From assembly GCA_050084515.1 (NCBI GenBank), contig CM114274.1, positions 19,220,001 through 19,284,000 on the forward strand: a DNA stretch of 64,000 nt, given 5' to 3'. How positions within the stretch are numbered: the first letter of the stretch is position 1; each line of letters starts with the position of its first letter. Under the pieces are notes generated by a model. That model was not told the DNA's origin and did not search any database. It was given only the letters and a program-made list of their open reading frames with translations. Shown here in pieces: positions 36,380 to 48,109 of the stretch. The stretch comes from Blasia pusilla (Eukaryota > Marchantiophyta > Marchantiopsida > Blasiales). The position numbers were made by a program, and so were the translations under genes.

Positions 36380-37640
36380 CTTTGTACTCATGTTGATGAA
36401 CATCTATGGGAATCATGGTGTCCCAACTGTGTTTGTTGCAAGGTTACTTTCATTCTTCAAGACAAGAGTCTTTCCTATTGGGAACACCGCTCCTAGCAAC
36501 AAGTAAGAGGCAACTAAATTATTGTCAAGTCTTGGATTGAATTAAAATTCCATTCATGCTTGCCATGATGGCCATGTGCTCTTCAGAGGAGAGCATGCAA
36601 ATCAATCAAGTTGCCCTGTATGTGGACAACAAAGGTATAGGAATGTGGGCAAGTCCATGCAGCGTAGATTCCTAGATTGAAATGGATGTACATGAGCCCA
36701 AAAATTTCAAAGTTGATGACTTGGAGAGCCGAGAACAAGAGTACCGATGGCATGCAGTGGCATATCGGAGATTCAGAACATTGGAGATTCATCGATCGGA
36801 GATGGCCAGAGTTTTCAAGCGAGACAAAGAACGTGAGACTTGGCCTCTCGACCGATGGAGTCAATCCATTCGGAGACAAGAACAATGTATATTCTTGCTG
36901 GCCTATAACCATGCTGAATTACAACCTTCCTCCGTGGTTGACTACTAAGAAGTTTTTTGTCTTATTGGTTTTGCTTATCCCGGGCCCTCAATCTGCTCTT
37001 TCTATGAATATAGATGTTTGAATAGCTCCTCTTGTGGATGAGTTGAAGCGCTTGTGGTACGAAGGCATTTGGATCCATGATGTGGTGCAACGGGTTGGGA
37101 GACCAAACTCATTTAGGCTACAAGCCCAATTGGTATTGACTTTGGGAGATTATCCAAACCACGGCATGATTTCCGGTCAGGAAACAAAGGGGTATTTGGC
37201 TTGTATTGCATGTGGCCCCAATTTCACTGATGAGCATTCCAGACCTTTGAGGAGCATGAAATACACTGGACATCAACATTTCCTCCCACTAGATCATCCT
37301 TACAGATATAGGGCGTCACACATAGTTCAATTCAAAAATGCCCGAGAGCTTCGAGGTCCACCTCCACGAGTCACTAAAGAGCAGATTTTGGATTGGGGAT
37401 ACCAAAAGACCATGTATGACATGGAAAGAGGCATGTGTGGGGGTTTAGAGTGGGTGACCGGAATGCCAAGATACAGAAGCTCCAAATGCTCAATGGGATC
37501 CAGGACAGAGATATGGTGTGAAACGGCAGAGCATACTAGATGTGGAGTTGGACTACTGGCGGGTAATCTATGTCACCCATCCGCTCTTACGCAACGTCTA
37601 GTATTTGCCACACCATATGCTTTCAAGAATTGAGGCTCGT
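36380..37640 (+). pseudogene. CACTA Tnp2 transposase core
   Basis: Characteristic Tnp2 blocks are in order: HDGHVLFRGEHANQSSCPVC (about 36570-36630), LSTDGVNPFGDKNN and YNLPPWLTTKKFFVLLVLLI (36677-37021), then PLVDELKRLWYEGI and ETKGYLACIACGP with RSMKYTGHQHFLPLDHPYR (37022-37320). A TGA stop (37019-37021) sits between two blocks in the same frame. Other frame changes precede 36677. The family cuts and pastes CACTA (En/Spm) elements. Confidence 0.9.
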
Positions 37641-37679
37641 TTATCATCCATTTTTACTCATGGTTGTCATATGTGGTGT

Positions 37680-38377
37680 AACATGAGTTCGACCCTACCA
37701 AACATAATCTAGACGTAATGCATATTGAGAAAAATGTATGCGAGAGCCTATTGATGTTCCTTTCTAGGGAGAAGGACACAACAATAGTGCGATTGGATCT
37801 CCAAGAGAGGAGAATACGTTCTCAATTATGGTTGAAGGATGATGAGAATAGACCGAATGTGGTATTGAAATACCATGCACCTTATGTTTGCAGAGACACA
37901 TAGTGGAACACATTGCTTTTGAGGCTTCAATCTTTGAGAGTTCCGACCGGCTATGCACGTGCCTTCAAAAGCATGTAAGAAAAAAGAAACTCGGTAGTAT
38001 GAAGACACACGATTATCATCAGCTTATGCAAGAGATTCTGCATGTATGCTTAAGGGGATTGATGCAGTACAAGGTGGATGTTCCCACTGGAGTGTTTTAT
38101 GAAAGTCTTGAAAGACCACGTCTTGACAAGATACATGCTTGAGGCCGACATTGCAATGGGTTACATTTTGCACGAGACCTTGGGATATTTGACAGAGTAT
38201 ATGACGGGGTTTGAACATGTGAAGGCCAGGATATGGCAAGCGGAGAAAGATAAGGGAGCGGTAGGTGAAGTTCTTCAAGGCAGAGGTTCCCCATTGCAAT
38301 TGCCGAGGCATATTTGGCAGATGGCTCATGAATATGTGTTGCAAAACACTAGTGTAATGCAACCATGGTGGAGGTAA
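37680..38377 (+). pseudogene. CACTA Tnp2 C-terminal part and DUF4218-like domain
   Basis: NVMHIEKNVCESLLMFLS (37715-37770) and HDYHQLMQEILHVCLRGLMQ (38005-38070) are standard Tnp2 segments. The frame 38078-38377 shows MFPLECFMKVLKDHVLTRYM and MGYILHETLGYLTEYM, the DUF4218 pattern that follows Tnp2 in plant CACTA elements. A frameshift separates them. Confidence 0.88.
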
Positions 38378-38642
38378 GTAAAGGATTGAATGACTCAAGC
38401 CTACATGTTGTTGCGTTTATTTGGCTTCATTATTTTTTTATGTCGTCGCTCACCAAATACTGGTCAACTAATAATGGCATGACCTCTACAGGAAATATAA
38501 TATGGAGAAAAATGCACATATTGGGGGTGGTACGGGGGGCTTTCCACCATTCACATAATGGATTCGCTTGGCAATCTGAGAGCATTCAGCACTACACCCA
38601 AATATGGACTAGGATGTCTACCTTCTGTCTGCTCCACCTCGA

Positions 38643-39047
38643 ATGTCCGTCTTAGCTTACAAGAGAATGCAAGCCTATGGAAACCACTTCTGTGTGGTAG
38701 ATCAAAGTGACGATCATTTTGTCACATATGATTCAGGGTTGATATCTGTATTCGAGCAAATGAGCAATCACCAAGATAGAGGATGGATGCAAATGGGATA
38801 CATAGGAGAGCTAACTGACATATGGAAATTGGACTACGGGAACACATCCAATCCTATCATTCTCATGAAAGGGACATGGGTGCAACCAGATTGGCGAGGG
38901 GCTAGGGCTACAATGAAGCGTGATAGTGACGATTTCTTACTAGCAAACTTCAGGCAAATGCAACTTGAATGGTCTGAACCTTTTGTATTCCCTAGTCAGG
39001 TTGAACATGCTTTCTTCCTAGATGTGGAGGAATCGCCCGGATGGTGA
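38643..39047 (+). pseudogene. DUF4216-like domain of the CACTA element
   Basis: The frame contains YIGELTDIWKLDYGN, ILMKGTWVQPDWRG, FVFPSQVEHAFFLDVEE and ends SPGW. This is the order of the DUF4216 domain found after DUF4218 in plant CACTA proteins. The next frame (39051-39257) continues the C-terminus. Confidence 0.85.
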
Positions 39048-39257
39048 GTAGTGTGCCACAAGCAGTCGAGGAATCGTAGGGTATCCAGTAATACTTTGGA
39101 GTTCAGTTTAGACGACCATGGGGATTTTGAAGCTCCCAATAGAACGATTCAACCTGTCACAGCTGTCGATAGTCAGTATGTACCATTGATGAGGGTAGAA
39201 AGATGGGAAGGCAACATTGAGATTGCAGAGGAACTTAATGATGCCATGGGTTCTTAA

Positions 39258-40799
39258 AGAAATATTTATTTGGTGTGTTCTGTTATTGGGCCTGGGTTCA
39301 TAGGACATGCAGCTTGTTTGATTTTTAAGGTCTTTGATGGAAAATATGAATGAAATGTGTGACCATGTGGAGGCCCGCACTGCTTATGTGAACAGACGCC
39401 TTAAGGAATTGGTGGAAGAATTCAAACAGGAGGCGTTGAATTGTAAGCTTTGACACATTGAGCACTCAGTTCTGGGCCTTTATGAATGAATCAAAAGCAT
39501 TGTGCATAATTCATGTTCTTGAAAAACTTGTCCTCATGTGCAACGCGGAGGAATGTTCTAAGCAAGTACGTGGCCCACGACCTGCAAAGAGGGAGCCTCT
39601 CCATCTTGGATCGAAGCGGAGGAGCTCTCGATTGCTTGGAAAGGTATTGGCAGCGATGGCAGAATCTACTGATGACATTGATGCTCACACTGGAGGTGAA
39701 GAATCTCCCACTTGTGATCCAAAGTTTGTTGCAAACTTTGGTGAAGAGGATCAATCAAGCTCAGGTAATTTCTCCGTTTCAATTAGACAGGATGTGTGTC
39801 TACAATTGTGTTTCAAGGTTAGTGGCATTTGAAAGAAATTGTCTCTAATTGGTGGGTTGAATTGCATTGGCAGAAAGGGACAGTTAGGGGGCAAGCTACT
39901 TGGGCAAGGGATGTTGCACCCGGGCGTGTACCTAAAAGTTGTATTCTTCTCAAACAGCAAGTGGGTGTACAATATAGTGGAGAGGGACATGCAAGCATGA
40001 CTCAAGGCGGTAGAGATGGACCCTATGCATAGAACTCCAAGCCAAGTTCGTTATACGGGGGATATTGTCCAACGGGGCAACGATGGAATAGTACAAATCT
40101 ATCGATTTGCAATCTCAAATTTCTCTTTCATTATACATCATAGGATGATGGTGGAAAGGTTGTGTGATGTGTCTATACTACACTGATGTATATGTCATGT
40201 GTAGACTCTATGCAGAGTGGATTCTCCAACTTCACCGAGGGACCCTATCATGCGGTGCCAAATAGTCAAGATCGGTTTGGAAGTAGCCAATACCTTTATG
40301 GACTCAATAATAGCACTCCATAAATGTATGGACAGCCTCAATGGTTGGGGCTAGGACCCACTCAAAGAGTGCAAATGACAAAGGCTACAGGTAATAGCAA
40401 GTCACATATATATAGAGGAGTATCATCCCTATTTGGAGAATTTCTTCCTCGTGTTTTCACTAATTAGTAAGTGACTTGACATCGATGCATATAGTCTGTT
40501 TATAGGCATAAATATTTGCAAAGTGGGTAGTAGTCTTGACTGAAGATATTCATATGTGCAGCAAACTATATGACTCTAGGCTTGTGACGGGCAAGCGTAG
40601 GGACAACATACACACCAAACTCAGTGATTGAGAGCGGTGAGCAAGGCGAGGGGGTGAAGGTCGGAAAAGTGGATGTGAACAACTCTGGTTGGATGACCAC
40701 AACTTCACAAGGAAAGAATAGGTGGCATGCAGATTTTAGAGCCGAGGTGTTGCGATGGCTTGACATCTCCATGGTGAATTTCTCATAACAACACTGAAG
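39258..40799 (+). other. CACTA interior, no clear domain
   Basis: Short plus-strand frames (for example 39458-39832, 39829-40032) have no motif that I can name. They probably belong to decayed exons or introns of the second CACTA gene. Confidence 0.4.
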
Positions 40800-41139
40800 G
40801 GATTGGAATTCGGTGTTGAGTGATATTTCTGCTAGATGGGAGTATGTTGGAAAAAATGGCAATGGAGTGGTTGTTCCATGTTTGGAAGAATATGCACAAC
40901 AAATACTCAAGACGGAGAGATTTAGATTGCGTCAGACATGGAAAGAAGCTGGAGGAGGCAAGAAAGCGGCCCCACCACCTCATGTAGACCCCAACCAATG
41001 GGGGAGATTACTTACGTACTTCATGAGCGAGAGTGCAAAGACAAAGAGTGAGCAAATGTCCAAAGCACGGGCAGCGGTGACCAATCCAAACCCTGCAGGA
41101 AGAAAAGGGAATGCACCAATTGCAGAGCGCCTTGTATGA
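40800..41139 (+). pseudogene. CACTA second protein, plant transposase_24-like
   Basis: The frame reads RFRLRQTWKEAGGGKKAA, then DPNQWGRLLTYFMSE and SEQMSKARAA...GRKGNAPIAERL. A spacing of W..L..YF, followed by basic Asn/Lys-rich sequence and a small Gly/Ser motif, is the layout of the plant Ptta/En-Spm transposase_24 domain. This is the usual partner of Tnp2 in CACTA elements. Confidence 0.7.
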
Positions 41140-41431
41140 ATAATATTGAAGGACCCATCTTTAATTTCTATTACAACCATGCATATAGTTTGGCAATTGG
41201 TGTTTGGTAGACTGAACTTGGTCGGTGTAACATTTATTGTAGAGAAAAGAGAAGGGGCAAACCCCTACTAAGGCGCAAGTGCATGAGGAGGCAAAGAACC
41301 AAAGGAGTTATGATACAAGTACAGTGTCAAAGCAGGTGTTTGCATCTAGTTGCTTTAGAGTAGAGGTGAATCCAGTGTATTTCTAGTACAAGCCTGTTGA
41401 TATAGACTGAGATCCAGGTCTTGTATTTCAG

Positions 41432-41740
41432 GCACCAGGAAAATCTGAGCTGACAGAGATCTCTACCCGATTAAAGTCTATGGAGGAGTTGTTGCCTGAG
41501 TCTATGACTTACATAATTGATTGCATGGATGCATTCTCCAGCAACTTGGACGTGCTAGACGCAAACATAAAGACTTTTGTTGCTAATAAACAAGAGAACT
41601 TCACAAAGTTGATGGAATTGATTTCCATGAGCTTGAGAAGGGACCATGAGGACATAAGGGGTTCCAAGGAGAGATCGGAAAATCCAAGAGTTGTATCCTC
41701 TCCTTGCGGAGTAAGTGATCGAGACCCTGCTCCTAGTGGA
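41432..41740 (+). CDS. Unrecognised helical C-terminal part of the CACTA second protein
   Basis: About 100 codons, STRLKSMEELLPESMTYIID followed by a heptad-like run of Leu/Met/Ile. Position suggests the C-terminus of the transposase_24-like protein. Confidence 0.35.
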
Positions 41741-41777
41741 GCACTTGCCTTTATGCTGTTGAGTGTATCCTCTCCTC

Positions 41778-41867
41778 ACCCAATCACCGGACCACCTTCA
41801 AGGTGGTCAGGTGATTGGGTCACGTGATATCAAGTGCTGCCTCCATTGCATCACTTGATATCACGTG
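41778..41867. repeat. Two back-to-back hairpins
   Basis: 41778-41820: arms ACCCAATCACC/GACCACCTT and their complement with one unpaired position. 41821-41867: perfect 16-bp arms CACGTGATATCAAGTG around a 15-base loop. The two hairpins touch each other. Confidence 0.9.
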
Positions 41868-42799
41868 AGAACCCCTCTGTGGTTGTAGGTTGTGGCAGCT
41901 TGCATGATGGTTGTTCTACTTTCCATGGACGTGACATTCCAGATGTGCATTCTATTCTCCATTTGAGAGAGGTCTGCAAGAAGAAATATGTATTGCCATT
42001 TCCAAATATGGCTAACGATCCACCGCAGATTTATGTTGGAGGTGCCATTGATAGTGTAGTTTTATGGCCATCTCGTCTTGTTATGCCTTCTCAGAAATAG
42101 GGGCACCTTTGCTTTGTGTGTAGAACTTTTTAGTAAACCTTCCCTTTGACATCCCTCTTGAGTATGGCGATCTCCATATACTTGTAACTTTTGTGCTTAT
42201 AAGTAGAGGAACTTGATGTTTGTGTTTGAGTTTTGAGTGTGACAATTGAGATGTGCTTGGATTTTCATGTGTCAATTTTGAGAATATTAGAGGGGGAGTT
42301 TGCAGTGAGAAGTAGATCTTGTGTTCTTCCATTGATGACCATCTTTCACTATAATTCACTAGGCATTCTTCTGACGTAAGAAAATATTCCATTTTAGGAT
42401 GTATGGATACATTTTGTAGCTTTGGACTTATGGCCACAATTGGATGTGAGAAACATTTGCTAGCTGTATCTTTCAATAGATAAGGATTTTTTATTGTGAA
42501 AAACTGATCTGATCAGATGCTACAACATGGATGGGTTGGTACATGAGTAATGTGCTTGTATGTTTTCATACGATGCGGGGAGCATTAGGACTGTACAACA
42601 GATACATAATGGCATCTCCATCGCATGGATGTAAGAGAAGTAGTGATAGGTGTAGGGAGGATAGGTAGGAAAGAGTAATTCATATTCATAGATACAAAAT
42701 GGACTAAAATGCCAATTTCATGTACATGTTTCTACGAGCAATAAAGCAATATGTCATACATAATGACTGGTATAGTTGTTATTTAGATATTGTTAGTGA

Positions 42800-43283
42800 A
42801 TAGGATTGTAAATGACATGGAAAAGTCATTTTAATGACCTTTAGTCATTCTTTTACGACACATGAAGTCATTATTTATTACTTTGAGTAGTCACTCTTAG
42901 TGACTCGCATAGTAATCATTAATGACTCTTCTAGTCAATTCTTAAGGAATCTAGTCATTCTTAATTACTCGTCCAGTCATTCTTAATGAATCATCTAGTC
43001 AGTCCTTATGACTCTTCTAGTCATTCTTTATTACTCGTCCATTCATTTTTTATGACTTAAACTAGTCATAAAAAATGACTAGATCAAGTCATATTTAGTG
43101 ACTATGTTGAGTAACAAAAAAGAGACTCAGATATGACTACCCTCGGTTTTAGTAACAACTTATACGAGTAGGAGTAATTTTTATTACTAGATTCTGGTTA
43201 AGTAATTACTTAGTCACACAGGCCCGGTTTGAGTAACATCTAGTCATATTTCTAAGTCATCCAAGGGGATTTTTGTACTAGTG
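42800..43283. mobile_element. Right terminal region of the CACTA element: sub-terminal repeats and terminal inverted repeat
   Basis: About twenty copies of TAGTCATT-, AGTGACT- or AATGACT-like words in both orientations fill 42830-43110. They resemble the sub-terminal binding sites of CACTA transposases. The region ends TTTTGTACTAGTG, so the terminal repeat begins CACTAGTAC. A left end with the same sequence was not found. Confidence 0.75.
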
Positions 43284-43459
43284 TCTACCTATTCCCTTCG
43301 AGAGCCTAACCCTAAACTTCCATCATTCACGCGTTGGTACATTCTGAGCCATTTTTTTAGCATCTCACATCATTCTCTTTTCGGTATTTTCTTATTTCAA
43401 CCGTACATTTCTTTCCCTTGTATTTTTTAAGATATTATTATCTTCTTCGTCCGAGGGAA

Positions 43460-44407
43460 ATGTTTAGTGGGGCTGGGTCATTGAGAGCGGGAGAGAACCG
43501 AAATGAGTCCAACGTTGATGCCAAGAGGCAAAGAGCAACTATGAGGGATGATTTCAACATGGCCGTAAGAGAGGCATGGTTAGACTAGTTTTTCCAGCTT
43601 TCTTTAGACAAGATACAATCCTACATTTAGAGGGATATGGATGGTTTACATGACTACAGCTTGGAATTGCAGAGACTTTCCAATAGAGTGGCAAAGGCAT
43701 TTGACTGGGAAGTGGATGCCGCGGAGGCTAATAGGTTGACTAAATTTTGTGCCCAACAAGGTGTTAACCTCGAGAGAGCATATGTTGATCTCAAGACATA
43801 TAAGGATAAGAAGCAGAATGCTGCAGAGTCGGCTCTCCTATAAAGATTTTGTGTAGAGTTAAAAAATGCTCAACGTCTTTTCAAGGGACGTAGTATTTCT
43901 CTAGGGTTGACATTGACTATTCCATGTGCAATAACTTTGATTTTTGATAAGAATATAGTAATAGGACATGACCCGAGCGATATTTTGGGAACCGATTTAT
44001 ACGAAATTATGTACCATTGTAAAATAAACGGAACCCATGGCTTTAGGGAAGAAATGTACTATTGCATAAAGATATATAAGGAATCATCTCTATCAGGATG
44101 TAGAAAATCGATGATGCAATAGGAGTTGTTTGCGAGTATTTTACACCACGGTGTTGTTCGCATGATGGGAAGGTTGATCAAGGATCCACTGGATGCCATT
44201 TTTCCATATTGGAATGGTGGACACCTCGAAAATTGGTTGCTAGCATGCCATAACTTGAAGAATGGCGGGGGTAATCTAGGAGAGTTGAAAAAGATGAAAT
44301 TTCTCGCAATAGCATCAAATGTCATCCAGCTTGTGGTTGCCTTTCTTGGAACCATGGAGATTGGCCACAAGCGTGGGGTTTTTCATACGTACCGACCTCC
44401 ATGCTAG
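43460..44407 (+). CDS. Unrecognised plus-strand ORFs, possibly exons
   Basis: Frames at 43637-43843 (SLELQRLSNRVAKAFDWEVD, helical), 43907-44122 and 44126-44407 (HHGVVRMMGRLIKDPLDAIF) have protein-like composition and the same orientation. None shows a family motif. In-frame stops separate them. They lie directly right of the CACTA end. Confidence 0.3.
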
Positions 44408-44474
44408 AAACATATTCATCCATTTTGGATCCAACTCTAGCCCATACATTGGCGTTGGAGATTAGAGGAATGCC

Positions 44475-45322
44475 ATGTGGACTCATGAAGTCTTAGAGTC
44501 TCCTCATAGATGGTGGCAGCATGAACAAAAAAATCATGTTGGGCATATAACACTAGAGTTGACAGCAGGGCCTCAGAATCTCCCTTTCAGCAAGGCCACT
44601 AAAATCTATGCCCTAGGAATGATTGTGAAGAATTTGGACTATGTGACATACAACCTCTCGGTTGGAAATGCCCAAGCGAATGTGAGATTTACTTATTTGG
44701 AAAGGATTCAAAAGTGGTCATTAGCTCCGAATCCCTCTGATCGCAAAAGCTTAGAGTTTCTTATTGCATATATCACAGCAAATGCGAAAGTATTAAGTGT
44801 AGACAATGTAGATTTGAGATTAAGGCCAATAACAGTGGTAGAATGATTGTAAACCCGTTTGAGGATTGGATATTTTTCTTGAGAGATGAAAGACTTGGTT
44901 CAAAACAATGAATGTGTTACTATGAAATTTTGTAAATGATGAATCTTGATTGATGTGCGGATGTATCATGTGCCATCGTATCACTATTATTGGAATCATT
45001 TCTAAATCACCTTTCTTTTCGTATTTCAGTAAAAGACAAGATGGATTTGCCATCTCATCAAGACCGTAGCCTTCACGAAAATCAAGATGAAAAAAGAGGG
45101 GAAGAACCCCTCGATACATTGACACCAGAGATCCTTTCGAAGATGAACAAGAAGACGGTCTCGCAATTTGTCACGGAAGATGAATTGAACGCGCACTTGG
45201 ATAGCACCATTGACCCACAAGTTTTGAAAGGAGAGTTCAAGAAGTTGCGGCTGAAATGGCGGGAGCGTATGATTGGAGAATTTTCAAGGAAAGTGGAAGA
45301 GAATGATTGGACAAAGGATTAG
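44475..45322 (+). CDS. Unrecognised plus-strand ORFs
   Basis: Two frames of 123 and 110 codons. The second (44990-45322) is rich in charged residues, with ILSKMNKKTVSQFVTEDELN and KLRLKWRERMIGEFSRKVEE. No family recognised. Between them lies AT-rich DNA that may be an intron. Confidence 0.3.
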
Positions 45323-45692
45323 GCTTTATTCAATGGCGTCCAAAAGTACGAAGACCTCCCCAAGAGAAAGAGGAAGTTAGTGAGCAAGGTATTTGTTCAG
45401 CTCAAAGTCGTGGAGTTGATGAAGGATATGGAGGTCCAGTATGGCGATGTGGATGAGCGGTTTTCAAGAAGAGATAACAAACCAAGAGAAAAAGACAATA
45501 GAATCTCACAGAAACACATTAAATGAGCAAGAGTGGAAGCTTTAACACCACGAGCGTCGTCACGCTATTATCAGCAAGGTGGATTATCAAGGAGCCTTAA
45601 AGCCATACTATCTTCCTTGGATGGTCAAAGAACAAATAGTCATGTTGAAAAATATATATATAAGACAAGAGTGGAGATGAAGGCAAGTACAG

Positions 45693-46362
45693 ATGGGGGC
45701 GAAGGATAGACGAGATGGTTTGAATGACCTCTATGTAGGTCTTAGTACGAGCTTTGATGAGCCCGGGGAGAGTTATGATCGTCCTATACATAGCAATGCT
45801 CCTCCCCAAACCTTTCTCGGGGAGAGTGCTCCGGATAATAGCGAGGTAATGTCTCGTCTATCACATTTGGAGAGTTTAATGACAAATTCCCAATGAAATT
45901 TTGATTTGGCCGCGGAATTCAACGTTTTGAAGGGGAAGTATGAACAGCTATCTGAGGAGCACATCAGATTGAAGAAAGAGATGGACAGGCTTTCGAATGA
46001 ATCTATTGCCAGAGATGACCTCTATAGAAGGAAAAGAGCTGTAATGGTTGACCACAGAGAGCAGTGGAGGAGAGCATACGAGAACATCATGGCAAGACGA
46101 CAACAAGAGATGGATGAATTTTTGCGATGGAGAGCAAGAGGTAACGTGGGAGAACTCATCCCTGAGACAACCCCTTCTTGAGGATCGTCTTGTGAAGGAG
46201 GTTGATATGATTTTATTTCAACCTATTGAGCAGTTGTGGCCTCCACCTCTACGTGCAGCATGGGACAATGTCGTAGATCCAAACGCTGCAAACTATGCCT
46301 CTATGATGTTGGCACCAAAGCCTCTTAATCCGAGCACACAAGTGCAAGATCTTTTGGATTAG
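45693..46362 (+). CDS. Coiled-coil ORF, unrecognised
   Basis: The frame 45906-46181 is strongly helical and charged (EFNVLKGKYEQLSEEHIRLK, then REQWRRAYENIMARRQQEMD), which suggests a coiled coil. The preceding frame (45693-45893) ends with VMSRLSHLESLMTNSQ, separated from it by a TGA. The overlapping frame 46048-46362 is probably a shadow in its first half. Confidence 0.35.
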
Positions 46363-46424
46363 ATCAAGGCAATCGTAGTATGTGAAGGAGGGGCCCTCAT
46401 GCCAAACAACTGGCCCAAATACAT

Positions 46425-46554
46425 ATCTACTTCAACCCCATTACTGCAGAAGGTTGCTACGTGACAAGCACATGTAAAGTTTGTTATTGGCATCCATATT
46501 GTCTTCAAAAGGCCATGCTACTATCTCACAAGTGTCCAACTTGTAGACAAGCTT
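46425..46554 (+). pseudogene. RING-like zinc-finger fragment
   Basis: In one frame the order CKVCYWHPYCLQKAM, then HKCPTCRQAW-stop resembles the second half of a RING finger (C-x2-C, C/H, C, then C-P-x-C-R). The preceding Cys pair is not clear. It is part of the unassigned plus-strand ORF series. Confidence 0.35.
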
Positions 46555-46599
46555 GGTGAGGAAGACTCTATCACCTTTTAGACATATCTTTCCATGCTC

Positions 46600-47283
46600 T
46601 TGATGGAAATGCACCACCCACTTATTGCAAATTAACCCAAGAGCAAGAAATTTTCACTTTCAGTTTGGGACATCGTAGCTCCCAATCGAACTATAACCCC
46701 GAAGTGAATATAGATGGGGTGGTTCAAGTGGAAATCCCTCGCCAACAGAGGATTGATGAGGGAATGCAAGTATGGTTGGTCTGCTTCATTGATATGTACG
46801 ATCGAGGAGAGCTCATCCACACAACAGCCAATGATCTCCAAAATTGAGAGGAGGAAAACTTCTTCTTTGCTCAAGGGTTGAATTCACAAGAAGTTCGAGA
46901 CACCCTCAACACAACTCGACAACTTGTGCTAAACCATTATCAAAATCCATTGATGGATGAGCTTGTTTTGAGGAGACTCGAATTGATCTTGCCACCTTTC
47001 TTAAGGCAAAATATTCTTGAAAGGACTTAAGGCAGATATCCTCGAACATACTATTACCCTTGTCGAATGCAGCAGGAACTCTTTGGATTCTTCGAGAGAG
47101 AGTGGAAGATGTTTCCGACACGTCCAACACAAGAAACTGATGATGGTGAAGTTGATGTTGAGTTGGAAAGGATTTTTCCTTGTGGAGGTGGGATGCACGT
47201 GACTAGAGCTAGGGAAAGAGGAGGAAGAAATGGTGAGATGTCGGCACCGGTGTTACATATATCGGATGATGAATCAGATTAGA
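46600..47283 (+). CDS. Unrecognised ORFs at the end of the series
   Basis: Frames 46624-46847 (FSLGHRSSQSNYNPEVNIDG) and 47067-47282 (FPTRPTQETDDGEVDVELER, ending in acidic ISDDESD). The acidic end looks like a natural C-terminus. No domain named. Confidence 0.3.
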
Positions 47284-48109
47284 GAGAATGAGTTGATATT
47301 TATATCTTTGTAATGTACATAAGTATTAGATTCCTCTCAATCCAGATGTTTTGTGGGTACTCCTCATTTGTTGCAAAACATTTACAAAAAGATTCAAAAT
47401 ATTCCACTAAGGAAACTTGTGAATGTGAGCCGATCACGAATGTTGTCCATGAAGTGAGTTCATGAAATGGATTCTCTAGGGTTATAAATTCTCAGATAAG
47501 GTGGAAGATACCATAATTGAATGATTTGTTTGATATCAATTAAAAAAAATTATTACTTACTCCTAAAAAATTACTAACTCATCAAAATAAGAGATTTTCT
47601 TTTATTCATTGAAAGATGGGGATTGGAAAAGGGATGAATTATTTTTCCAAGATAAATGAAGGAAAATGTATGTTTGAATTGAACTATAAAGGAAAATAAT
47701 GTTTGAATTTTATCCCTCTGACCAATATTGTATGGGGTAGAATTTGAAAGGAACTTGGGTGGAATAGAAAACCAGATTCACTTATTAATTCATTTTTTAT
47801 TTAATAATATAATAGGTGAAGATAAATATTACTAAAATTGTATAGATTTGAAAATGTTAGATAAATAAATTTTGAGATGCCTTGATTCATATGTAATGGA
47901 AAGGGAAATTGAATTTTAATGGAGAATGAATAGATTTGGTTTGAATTTTATGGAAGGATGAATTTACTCTAGGGAGTAGGATATCATTAACATTTGATTG
48001 GCAGAGTGTAATTATTTACAAGAGTGAAATGTAATAACTCTTCTAACATTCTATAGAATAGTGCAGATGGTCCCCAAGTAACGTCTATCACTCTGGCTAA
48101 GTCTCATCC
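47284..48109. other. AT-rich spacer
   Basis: No gene or clear repeat seen. Confidence 0.4.

Noticed and set aside
35952-36416. 154-codon minus-strand frame opposite the CACTA N-terminal region
   Set aside because: His/Ile/Asn-rich shadow of the acidic plus-strand linker.
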